Made by a program: the position numbers and the translations under genes. Below the pieces are notes generated by a model, which had not been told where the DNA came from, did not search any database, and saw nothing but the letters and a program-made list of their open reading frames with translations. 6,087 bases of DNA from an uncultured Ruminococcus sp. (GTDB lineage Bacteria > Bacillota > Clostridia > Oscillospirales > Ruminococcaceae). Positions 1 to 6,080 of the stretch are shown here, one piece after another. The stretch lies in the NCBI GenBank assembly GCA_947174625.1, contig CAMWJT010000082.1, forward strand, positions 1-6,087, given 5' to 3'. Numbering within the stretch: position 1 is the first letter of the stretch; each line of letters begins with the position of its first letter.

Positions 1-1745
1 ACGTAGAACTCGGCGAAAACCTGATGCTGACAGCAGACGGCGCAGTTGTATTCAATGTAACATTTACAGCACCGACAGAACCGGGCAAATATCCGCTGAC
101 ATTCGAAGAACTGTCAGTTTATGATATTAACATGTCCCTGTTGGATCCTGCACAACAGCCTGGTTGGATTGAGGTAATTGCACCTGAAACAACCACGACG
201 ACAGAAGCACCGCCGGAATCTTCTGACGAGACAACAACGACGACAGAAGCACCGCCGGAATCTTCTGACGAGACAACGACAACAACAGAAGCACCGCCGG
301 AATCTTCTGACGAGACAACGACAACAACAGAAGCACCGCCGGAATCTTCTGACGAAACAACGACAACAACAGAAGCACCGCCGGAATCTTCTGACGAAAC
401 AACCACGACAACAGAAGTACCTGAACCTGAGGAAACAACAACAACTTCTACCAGTGGGGCTGTCAAGCCGCACCATGAATACAAAGCAACATGGACAATT
501 GGCAAGGTAGACGGTGTGGCTGGTCACCCGGTAGAAGTGCCGATTACCGTATCTGCTGACATTGCAGAAGCATTGACATATAATTTGTATGACTTCAAGA
601 TTAAAGTTCAGGATGGCCCTGTATTTAATCCGACAAATCTCAGAAGCGGTAGTGCTTACTCAGAAATGACCATTCAGGCAAATGGTATGGAAATCGCTGC
701 TACGAATCTGAATGGCGATTCTGTAGGTTATAACAATGCCGTTATCCTCTATCTGACGTTTGATCTGCCAGAGGATATCCCAGCGGGTAAATATGCGGTT
801 GAGTTTGACGGCGATGTAGAGGCACACAACAGAAATCTCGATACGTTTGATATTACGGAAGAAAATGGCTCTATCCTGGTTATTCCGGATGGCGTTACCA
901 AGGAACAGATCGAATTTCAGTATAACCTGGAATCTCTGTCTAAATTCTACTTCTCACACGATCATAGAACGTTCATCGGCGATGGACTGCTGAAAGAAGA
1001 CCTGATTTCCATCGGTACACTGATGGCTCGTCCGGTTTACAGCGATCCGGCTCTGACAGAAGAAGCAGAATGGACAGTTGCTGACCTGGATAAGATTGAA
1101 TTTAAGTTGAAAGATGCAACACTGGAAAGTCCGAAGGCAATCTTTGATACAAAGGTAGCGCCGAATCTGGACGGCTCCGAGGGTATCGCATTCTTCAAGG
1201 AAAAAATTGCATTCACACTTTCTACCACGTTTACGACACTGGATGCCGAAACTGGCGAACTTGTGGAGAAAGAACAGAATGACGTTGAAAAACTCTATGA
1301 CGGCAGTCCGATCGTTACGGGCGATGTTTACATCGGCGTAAAGGGTGATACTGACCTCAATGGCGTAGTCAACGCATACGATGCGGCGAAAGATCTGGTT
1401 TACGCTGCTGACTTCGGTGCAAATCTTGACCCAAATATTCTGACAGTTACCAGTGATATGATTACCGCAATCCAGGCTGAGGGCGAAGAATCCGCAACAG
1501 CACTTGAGAATTTCGTATACTTCCTGAGTGATGTCACAGACGAGTCCGAAGATCATGGTGCAACAAGCAACATTCTGGACAGCACAAACGGCGGCGAAGC
1601 AATCAATGCAGCAGACGCTGCAAAGGTTCTCGTCTATGCAGCTGATTTCGGCGCAAATCTTGATCCTGATTGGTATGTACTGCTTAATAAGCCGTTGCCA
1701 AAATACACCGAGGCAATTGGTCCGAGACCGAATACCACAGAATAA
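1..1745 (+). CDS. Cellulosomal scaffoldin, ScaB-like (cohesin-cohesin-X-dockerin), 5' partial
   Basis: This is the C-terminal 580 residues of a larger extracellular scaffold protein. The frame is open to the left edge (first full codon at base 3), so the ATG at 24 is internal. Visible modules, in window residue numbers: end of a cohesin (1-60; beta-strand pattern VFNVTF, PGKYPLTF, WIEVI); a TTTTTEAPPESSDE repeat linker (63-145); a complete second cohesin (about 160-296, from ATWTIGKVDGVAG to SILVIPD); an X-like module (about 297-447); and a dockerin (about 448-556) whose first calcium loop is DTDLNGVVNAYD. The segment VYIGVKGDTDLN and a later FLSDV resemble my recollection of the R. flavefaciens CttA X-dockerin. 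No sortase motif or C-terminal membrane segment is present, so attachment should be through the dockerin to another cohesin, by analogy ScaE. No catalytic domain is visible. The two cohesins differ clearly, which may mean different partners. The scaffoldin call is strong; ScaB equivalence is inference. Confidence 0.88.
   Translation, partial: VELGENLMLTADGAVVFNVTFTAPTEPGKYPLTFEELSVYDINMSLLDPAQQPGWIEVIAPETTTTTEAPPESSDETTTTTEAPPESSDETTTTTEAPPESSDETTTTTEAPPESSDETTTTTEAPPESSDETTTTTEVPEPEETTTTSTSGAVKPHHEYKATWTIGKVDGVAGHPVEVPITVSADIAEALTYNLYDFKIKVQDGPVFNPTNLRSGSAYSEMTIQANGMEIAATNLNGDSVGYNNAVILYLTFDLPEDIPAGKYAVEFDGDVEAHNRNLDTFDITEENGSILVIPDGVTKEQIEFQYNLESLSKFYFSHDHRTFIGDGLLKEDLISIGTLMARPVYSDPALTEEAEWTVADLDKIEFKLKDATLESPKAIFDTKVAPNLDGSEGIAFFKEKIAFTLSTTFTTLDAETGELVEKEQNDVEKLYDGSPIVTGDVYIGVKGDTDLNGVVNAYDAAKDLVYAADFGANLDPNILTVTSDMITAIQAEGEESATALENFVYFLSDVTDESEDHGATSNILDSTNGGEAINAADAAKVLVYAADFGANLDPDWYVLLNKPLPKYTEAIGPRPNTTE
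189..434 (+). repeat. 42-bp tandem repeat encoding a Thr/Pro/Glu linker, 5 full copies plus a diverged sixth
   Basis: Five in-frame 42-base units (189-230, 231-272, 273-314, 315-356, 357-398) each encode TTTTTEAPPESSDE. A shorter diverged copy follows at 399-434 (TTTTTEVPEPEE), then TTTTSTSG. The part of each unit encoding EAPPESSD is identical at base level in all five. Differences lie only in threonine third positions and the last GAG/GAA codon. Units 4 and 5 are identical, and unit 3 differs from them by one base. The product is a flexible, acidic, Thr-rich linker between two cohesins, of the type often O-glycosylated in cellulosomal scaffoldins. Copy number is probably variable. Confidence 0.95.
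480..890 (+). other. Cohesin domain (second in the window)
   Basis: This stretch encodes about 137 residues with the alternating hydrophobic strand pattern of a cohesin: VEVPITVSADI near the start, YNLYDFKIKVQD, a middle MEIAATNLNGDSVG, then AVILYLTFDLP, AGKYAVEF and a closing GSILVIPD. Cohesins are jelly-roll modules that bind dockerins of enzymes or other scaffoldins. It matches the partial first cohesin only in pattern (PGKYPLTF versus AGKYAVEF), so the two probably belong to different cohesin subgroups. Domain edges are approximate. Confidence 0.82.
891..1340 (+). other. X-like module preceding the dockerin
   Basis: About 150 residues lie between the second cohesin and the dockerin. They contain LESLSKFYF, a segment near PVYSDPALTEEAEWTV, and a final strand leading into VTGDVYIGVKG. 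The placement and the VYIGVKGDTDLN junction recall the X module of R. flavefaciens X-dockerins, which packs on the dockerin and stabilises cohesin binding. It is longer than the CttA X module as I remember it. The identity is inferred from position and short similarities; a search or structure model would be needed to confirm it. Confidence 0.6.
1341..1700 (+). other. Dockerin domain with two near-identical helix repeats and one non-canonical loop
   Basis: Repeat 1 begins at 1347 with DTDLNGVVNAYD, which has Asp/Asn at positions 1, 3, 5 and 12 as in a normal dockerin calcium loop. Repeat 2 begins at 1578 with DSTNGGEAINAAD, one residue longer and without the regular ligand spacing. Each loop is followed by DAAKxLVYAADFGANLDP (1380-1433 and 1614-1667), identical at 17 of 18 positions. 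The repeats are about 77 residues apart, far more than in ordinary dockerins, and the insert contains FVYFLSDV. A long inter-repeat insert is also what I recall of the CttA X-dockerin. The likely partner is an anchoring cohesin, not in this window. Confidence 0.85.
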
Positions 1746-1760
1746 GCGATCTGATTCTAA

Positions 1761-1790
1761 AAAAAGCCTTTCCTTCGGGAGAGGCTTTTT
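1761..1790 (+). terminator. Rho-independent terminator of the scaffoldin gene
   Basis: An 8-bp stem GCCTTTCC / GGAGAGGC (one T-G wobble) closes on a TTCG tetraloop. It is preceded by an A tract and followed by TTTTT, 15 bases after the TAA at 1743-1745. The A tract and T tract can extend the stem. Confidence 0.92.
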
Positions 1791-1796
1791 ATAATT

Positions 1797-1843
1797 AAAA
1801 ATACTGCAAACTGAGTGAATTCAGATCAGCTTGCAGTATTTTT
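1797..1843. terminator. Second, bidirectional hairpin terminator between the convergent genes
   Basis: The arms AAAAATACTGCAA (1797-1809) and TTGCAGTATTTTT (1831-1843) are perfect inverted repeats. After one A/C mismatch the stem continues with CTGA/TCAG (1811-1814 with 1826-1829). The arms give T-rich ends in both directions, so the hairpin can end the minus-strand aro operon, whose last stop codon is at 1857, and also catch read-through from the scaffoldin gene. Confidence 0.88.
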
Positions 1844-1856
1844 ATTTATTTTAATT

Positions 1857-2423
1857 TTATTCTTTTGGCATGACTGCCTGCATGACATCATGGTACAATG
1901 CTGACGGATTTGTCAGGATTTTTTCGCCGAGCAGTTTGGCTTGGTATTCATCCGGTGTGAACAACGTCAATTCCAGTAATGTCAGTTGATGATCCAGCAT
2001 TTTCACATGCAGATGACACCCCTGGGAGATCGGTTCATAGGAAACTTTGATCTGTTCTTCATTCTTGTGACGTTTGAGCGCCACGCTTGCCGTTTTCATA
2101 ATCCGTTCCCGGTAGGACTTTCCGGCAAGATGTTGTAAACGCTGTGCGGATTCCAGACCTTTTTCTGTGATAGAATAACTTTTTTCGCCGTGTTCCTGGG
2201 GAATGATCGTTACAACTTCGGTTTCTTCCATGATCTGAAGCGCTTCCTGAAACGTAAAATAATTAATAATTCCACTGGAAACGGCAATATCATACAGCAA
2301 TTCACTGTCAATCGGTTCACCGATCTGTTCGAGTGTATAACAAAGCAGGATGTTGGCAGTTGTGGTGTCTGCAACAGTGCGGTCAGCCAGTCCGGAGATC
2401 TTTTTCAGATTCTCATCACGCAA
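1857..2423 (-). CDS. DUF4364 family winged-helix protein, TTG start
   Basis: A 188-residue soluble protein with no signal peptide or membrane segment. Residues about 22-95 look like a winged helix: an initial helix TTANILLCYTLEQIG, then SELLYDIAVSSGIINYFTFQEAL, a recognition-like helix, and a wing YSITEKGLESAQ. Residues 100-188 form the family's C-terminal part (YRERIMK, VKVSYEP-like strand region, LTLLELTLFTPDEYQAKLL). The pattern (INYFT, Y-ITEKG, LELTLF-P) matches what I know of DUF4364, a Clostridia family of unknown function. The start is a TTG at 2421-2423: an in-frame stop lies upstream at 2454-2456, there is no in-frame ATG before the domain, and AGAAGGG stands six bases away. It follows the aroC-like gene by 44 bases on the same strand and is the last gene before the terminator, so it is probably co-transcribed with the aro genes. 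A DNA-binding role is inference. Confidence 0.82.
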   Translation of the reverse strand: MRDENLKKISGLADRTVADTTTANILLCYTLEQIGEPIDSELLYDIAVSSGIINYFTFQEALQIMEETEVVTIIPQEHGEKSYSITEKGLESAQRLQHLAGKSYRERIMKTASVALKRHKNEEQIKVSYEPISQGCHLHVKMLDHQLTLLELTLFTPDEYQAKLLGEKILTNPSALYHDVMQAVMPKE

Positions 2424-2429
2424 TTTTTT

Positions 2430-2436
2430 CCCTTCT
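2430..2436 (-). promoter_or_regulatory. Ribosome binding site deciding the TTG start of the DUF4364 gene
   Basis: On the minus strand AGAAGGG is followed by AAAAAA and then TTG. The six-base spacing and the in-frame stop upstream at 2454-2456 make TTG the best start. Confidence 0.7.
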
Positions 2437-2467
2437 TTCTGATTCTTTCTGATTCAGGCTTGCATTA

Positions 2468-3562
2468 TCAGCAAAAATGCGGATAATCCAGCATATGCGA
2501 TAATAAGGCGATATTCACAGCAGATTCTACGCAGGGAACAAGTTTCGGCAGAAGACAAGTTCCGTTTGCGGATTCTGTCTGAAAAGATTCCGTCTGCATA
2601 CTGGACAGATTGACTGTTTTCTGTGGTTTTGCAATGTTGGCGGATGGTCTGAACGCTGCACGCAGAATAATCGGCATCCCGGAAGAAATGCCCCCCAGAA
2701 TTCCCCCGTGCGTGTTGGAAGCTGTATTGATATGCGCATGATCGTCTATGTAAAAATTATCATTGCATTGACTGCCGGTCATTTCTGTGACCTGGAAACC
2801 TGCGCCGAATTCCAGACCACGAATATCCGGAAGTGCAAATAATAATTGTGCGATAGTGTTTTCCAGACCGTTGAAGACAGGCGAACCGATACCGGCAGGG
2901 ACATTCACGGAGACGCATTCAATCGCACCGCCGAGCGTCTCACCGCCCTCTGCTGCGGCTTGCAGATCTTCCTGCATTTTTTTCCCGATTGCATTTTTAA
3001 TCACAGGAAATTTTTTGTGCCGGACGGCTAAAATATCTTCTTTGGTGACATCCGTATGAGAGAAATTTTTATCTTTGATGCCGTGGATTTCCTGGATATG
3101 CGCTCCGGTATAGATGCCACGACGTTCCAGGATCTGACCACAGACAGCGCCTGCAAAGCACAATGGCGCAGTCATTGCCGTCCCCAGATGACCGCCATCC
3201 CGGATGTCGTTGAATCCACGATAACGGAGCGTTCCGGTATAATCTGCCTGTCCGGGTCGGGGCAGACGGTTGATCTGCGAAACAGTATCACTGATCTGTT
3301 CTGTATTCTGAATGAAAGCACACAAGGGAGAACCGGTTGTCCGTCCATTGAGAATACCGGACATGATCTGATGAAAATCTCCGGAATTAGAATTTTTGGG
3401 AGAATTATTTGTAAATTCCTGGTAACGCAGTAAAAAATCCCGGAGTTGCTCCGTGTCAATATATTCTCCTGCCGGGAGATTATCAATTGTAATGCCGATC
3501 GCAGGTCCTTTTGCTTCGCCGAAAATGGAAACGGCAAGCCGGTTATTCCAGATGGATGCCAT
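2468..3562 (-). CDS. aroC: Chorismate synthase family protein with altered active-site motifs
   Basis: A 364-residue protein of normal family length. Chorismate synthase converts EPSP to chorismate using reduced FMN, usually as a cytosolic tetramer. Family membership is clear from SIFGEAKGPAIGITIDNLPAG (12-32), IMSGILNGRTTGSP (66-79), RPGQADYTG (102-110), APLCFAGAVCGQILERRG (132-149), PAGIGSPVFNGLE (222-234), GLEFGAGF (249-256) and GGILGGISSGMPI (286-298). The catalytic signatures are changed: GESHG is GEAKG (Lys18 at the invariant His), PGHAD is PGQAD (Gln105 at the second invariant His), the Ser/Arg motif before TAP is GTAMT (127-131), the RRxPG segment reads RYQEF (46-50), and RHDPC is ANGTC (332-336), losing the invariant Asp. 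The frame is intact throughout and AGGAGG sits eight bases before the ATG. The first 20 bases overlap the end of aroA, suggesting coupled translation. Either a divergent enzyme or a pseudoenzyme is possible; the operon position supports a pathway role. Confidence 0.85.
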   Translation of the reverse strand: MASIWNNRLAVSIFGEAKGPAIGITIDNLPAGEYIDTEQLRDFLLRYQEFTNNSPKNSNSGDFHQIMSGILNGRTTGSPLCAFIQNTEQISDTVSQINRLPRPGQADYTGTLRYRGFNDIRDGGHLGTAMTAPLCFAGAVCGQILERRGIYTGAHIQEIHGIKDKNFSHTDVTKEDILAVRHKKFPVIKNAIGKKMQEDLQAAAEGGETLGGAIECVSVNVPAGIGSPVFNGLENTIAQLLFALPDIRGLEFGAGFQVTEMTGSQCNDNFYIDDHAHINTASNTHGGILGGISSGMPIILRAAFRPSANIAKPQKTVNLSSMQTESFQTESANGTCLLPKLVPCVESAVNIALLSHMLDYPHFC

Positions 3563-4793
3563 GAATTTTTCCTCCTAATTTCTGATAATCCTGAAAAAAT
3601 GCGGGATAGGATTTTGCAACGCATTCAGCGCCGAGAATTGTAACCGGTTCTGTTGCCCTGGTGGCAGCAATTGCCGCACACATGGCAATTCTGTGATCTC
3701 CGGCACTGTCTACTGTTCCGCCGTGGAGAGAATCCACAGGCTGGATTTCGAGACCGTCCGGGAGAATTTTGACATTGCCGCCGAGTGTGTTCAGCATGGA
3801 TGCCGTTGTTGCGAGCCGGTCACTCTCTTTGATCCGGAGACGTTCTGCACCGATAATCCGGGTTGGTCTTTCAGAGAATGTGGCAAGCACGGCGAGAATC
3901 GGCACGAGATCCGGGATGTCTCTTGCATTGATTTCAGATACAGTTTCTGAAATATCTTCTGCTGTTTTCTGATGATAACAGGTTTTTTCGATAATTTCAA
4001 CGATTCTGCGGTCTCCCTGGGTGGATGTCTCCGGGATGTTCTGCAAGATCACCTGATTGCCTATTGCATTGGCAACGTAAAAAAATGCCGCCTGAGAAAA
4101 ATCGCCTTCTACGGAGAGATTCTGCGCATGATACTGCTGTGTGCCGGATATATAATAATTTCCGTTTTTTTCCTTGATGCTGACACCGAACTGTTGCATA
4201 CACTGGATTGTCATGTCTGCATAAGGCTTGGACTGGAGCGGAGAAGTGAGAATAATTTCAGATCTTTCACGGAGCAGAGGGAGTGCCAGGAGCAGACCCG
4301 TGATAAATTGGGAAGAAATATCGCCTTCGAGTTCAAATCTGCCGGGCTGCAACTTGCCTTGTATCGTGAATGGGATTTTCTGATTCTGGAATCTGATATT
4401 TTTCTTTGTGAGTTCCCGGATATAAGGTGTAATCGGACGTTCCGGAAGTCTGCCCTGTCCGGTGAATGTTGTCTCTACACCGAGCGCAGCAGCAACTGGG
4501 ATCAGAAACCGGAGAGTTGAGCCACTCTCATTGCAATCTGCATGTGCCTGTCCGGGAATGTCCTGGATGCCAGTCACAATTATTTTGTGTTCTGCTTCCC
4601 GGAATTCAAACACAGCACCGAGCGCCTGCATGACGGATATAGTCGCTTCAATATCTTTGGAACTATCAATTTCTGAGATCTCAGAAATGCCCTTGCTCAG
4701 CGCCGCACAAATCAACATCCTGTGTGCCATGCTTTTGGACGATGGAATTTTAACAGTACCGATCAGCTTATGCGGCTGAATTTCTATATTCAT
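3543..4793 (-). CDS. aroA: 3-phosphoshikimate 1-carboxyvinyltransferase (EPSP synthase)
   Basis: A 416-residue cytosolic enzyme that joins phosphoenolpyruvate to shikimate 3-phosphate to give EPSP, the sixth shikimate step and the substrate of AroC. The key motifs are all present: PSSKSMAHR (17-25, Lys20 for substrate binding), NESGSTLRF (88-96), LPERP (116-120), SSQF (160-163), KPYADMT (189-195), GDFSQAAFF (230-238), DIPDLVP (292-298, Asp295 at the catalytic base position), RIKESDR (320-326, Lys-Glu pair), DHRIAM (366-371) and VAKSYPAFF (392-400, late catalytic Lys). The PSSKS and NESGST variants are usual for Clostridia. It starts 30 bases after aroB ends. The ribosome site is weaker than its neighbours': AAGGAA stands about 12 bases before ATG, and a nearer ATG overlapping it is out of frame. 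Nothing suggests loss of function. Confidence 0.96.
   Translation of the reverse strand: MNIEIQPHKLIGTVKIPSSKSMAHRMLICAALSKGISEISEIDSSKDIEATISVMQALGAVFEFREAEHKIIVTGIQDIPGQAHADCNESGSTLRFLIPVAAALGVETTFTGQGRLPERPITPYIRELTKKNIRFQNQKIPFTIQGKLQPGRFELEGDISSQFITGLLLALPLLRERSEIILTSPLQSKPYADMTIQCMQQFGVSIKEKNGNYYISGTQQYHAQNLSVEGDFSQAAFFYVANAIGNQVILQNIPETSTQGDRRIVEIIEKTCYHQKTAEDISETVSEINARDIPDLVPILAVLATFSERPTRIIGAERLRIKESDRLATTASMLNTLGGNVKILPDGLEIQPVDSLHGGTVDSAGDHRIAMCAAIAATRATEPVTILGAECVAKSYPAFFQDYQKLGGKIHGIHLE
3571..3576 (-). promoter_or_regulatory. Strong ribosome binding site of the aroC-like gene, inside aroA
   Basis: A perfect AGGAGG on the minus strand, eight bases before the ATG at 3560-3562, lies within the last codons of aroA. 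It shows that the aroC-like frame is under its own translation signal despite its altered catalytic residues. Confidence 0.85.
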
Positions 4794-4823
4794 TGTAAAA
4801 ATACATTCCTTTCAGAAATTATT

Positions 4824-5897
4824 TTAATTATTTTTTTGAAAATTTTTCCGGAATTCTGACAGTGTGTCCCGGCGGATTTTTGCCGTCCCGATGGGAGAGC
4901 AGACGATATATCGCAAATCCTGTCCGGCACGTTTCTTGTCACTGCCACACAGGGGGATTAAGTCCTGAACTGAGACAGCAAGATCCGCATCTGTCGGGAG
5001 CTGATAACGGCGTACACAGGCGTTCAAACGGGCGTAGTCCTCCGGATTGCCACAGTATTTCGTCACCAAGCACATGCCAGCGGCAACTGCACAGCCGTGT
5101 GTATACGTCCCGTAATGATAATATGCTTCAATGGCATGTCCGAGCGTGTGTCCGAAATTCAGAATCATCCGCAGACCGTTGTCCAGTTCGTCTTCTGCTA
5201 CGACATCACGCTTGATCTGAATACATGCCGGAATGATTTCTTCAAAATGTTCTGCGATGCTGTCCAGGTCGTAAGTTTCTAATTTCCGGAACAGATTCGG
5301 ATCTGCAATCATGCCATATTTGATCACTTCGCCCATGCCGTCAATTAAAAATTCACGTGGCAGAGTCTTCAGGACATCAAAATCACACAGGACAGCACAG
5401 GGCTGTTTGAATGCGCCGACCAGGTTCTTGCCCTCTGGTAAGTCAATCGCCGTCTTTCCGCCAACGGAAGAATCCACCTGCGCCAGCAGAGAAGTCGGAA
5501 TCTGGATATACGAAATGCCCCGCAGGAACGTTGCTGCTGCAAATCCGGTGATATCCCCGACAACGCCGCCGCCTAAAGCAATCAGGCAGTCGCTCCGGGT
5601 GATTTCCTGCTGACACAGGAACGCATAAATTTTTAATAAATTTTCTGCACTTTTGGAAGATTCTCCATGAGGGAATACAAATTTTTCAGCCTGAAATCCG
5701 GCTTCCTGCAAAGAACGGATCACAGTTTCAGAATAAAACTGATCGACATTGTCATCTGTGATAATCACAAAATGCTGTGCAGAAGTCAGCTTCAGATCAC
5801 GGATCAAAGCACCGCATTCCGCAAGCAGACCACGTCTGAGAATAATATCATAAGCATTGCGAACAGGCACATGAATTTTAGCAAAATCAGCAAACAT
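4824..5897 (-). CDS. aroB: 3-dehydroquinate synthase
   Basis: A 357-residue cytosolic NAD- and metal-dependent enzyme that cyclises DAHP to 3-dehydroquinate, the second shikimate step. The NAD-binding region shows FPHGESSKS (75-83), GGGVVGD (109-115) and IPTSLLAQVDSSVGGKTA (133-150). The metal and catalytic residues are in place: Glu190 in GMGEVIKYG, His250 and His254 in NFGHTLGHAIE, and His267 in THGCAVAAGM. The usual motif there is HGEAVA, so Cys replaces Glu beside the ligand, a minor change. SDKKRAGQ (319-326) holds the conserved lysines. It is the first gene of the operon: GGAGG lies eight bases before the ATG and a near-consensus promoter lies directly upstream. It appears fully functional. 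Confidence 0.96.
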   Translation of the reverse strand: MFADFAKIHVPVRNAYDIILRRGLLAECGALIRDLKLTSAQHFVIITDDNVDQFYSETVIRSLQEAGFQAEKFVFPHGESSKSAENLLKIYAFLCQQEITRSDCLIALGGGVVGDITGFAAATFLRGISYIQIPTSLLAQVDSSVGGKTAIDLPEGKNLVGAFKQPCAVLCDFDVLKTLPREFLIDGMGEVIKYGMIADPNLFRKLETYDLDSIAEHFEEIIPACIQIKRDVVAEDELDNGLRMILNFGHTLGHAIEAYYHYGTYTHGCAVAAGMCLVTKYCGNPEDYARLNACVRRYQLPTDADLAVSVQDLIPLCGSDKKRAGQDLRYIVCSPIGTAKIRRDTLSEFRKNFQKNN

Positions 5898-5936
5898 AAC
5901 AAAAACCTCCGGACAAAAAAATTTCTTAATATATAT

Positions 5937-5965
5937 ATCATACTGAATTTTTTGCCATTTGTCAA
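5937..5965 (-). promoter_or_regulatory. Sigma-70/SigA-type promoter of the aroB-aroA-aroC-DUF4364 operon
   Basis: On the minus strand TTGACA (5960-5965) and TATGAT (5937-5942) are separated by exactly 17 bases. Transcription would begin near 5930, giving a leader of only about 33 bases before aroB. That leaves no room for an attenuator or riboswitch, so control by aromatic amino acids would have to act at initiation or elsewhere. Confidence 0.88.
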
Positions 5966-6050
5966 GACTATTCCTGCGATTATTTTCTCAAATTTCGGAT
6001 TCTGCCGATTTATCGCTCAAAATGCTGTTTTAAAATTTAATTTAAAAATT

Positions 6051-6080
6051 TTGCAAACTGCTTTTTTGTCTCTGTATAAT
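6051..6080 (+). promoter_or_regulatory. Candidate divergent promoter pointing out of the window
   Basis: On the plus strand TTGCAA (6051-6056, four of six consensus matches) and a perfect TATAAT (6075-6080) have an 18-base spacer. A pure A/T block (6029-6052) directly upstream could act as an UP element. It would drive a gene starting to the right of the window. In such AT-rich DNA a chance match is quite possible. Confidence 0.42.

Noticed and set aside
24..26. ATG at 24 as the true start of the scaffoldin.
   Set aside because: The frame is open upstream and bases 3-180 encode the end of a cohesin, so the ATG is internal.
114..527. Three long overlapping minus-strand open frames across the linker, rich in Arg/Cys/Phe, Val/Ser or Leu.
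   Set aside because: They are by-products of a 42-base repeat that contains no stop in these frames; their composition is not protein-like and the opposite strand is a clear scaffoldin.
954..1556. A 200-codon minus-strand open frame within the scaffoldin gene.
   Set aside because: It is cysteine-rich with no recognisable domain, and it lies opposite the X-module and dockerin coding sequence; it is a shadow frame.
2468..3562. Sequencing frameshift or pseudogene as the cause of the odd AroC motifs.
   Set aside because: Conserved family segments lie before, between and after every altered motif in the same frame, and the changes are substitutions of similar length, not shifted reading.
3972..4520. 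A 182-codon plus-strand open frame opposite aroA.
   Set aside because: aroA in this region carries all its conserved motifs; the opposite frame has no recognised domain or ribosome site.
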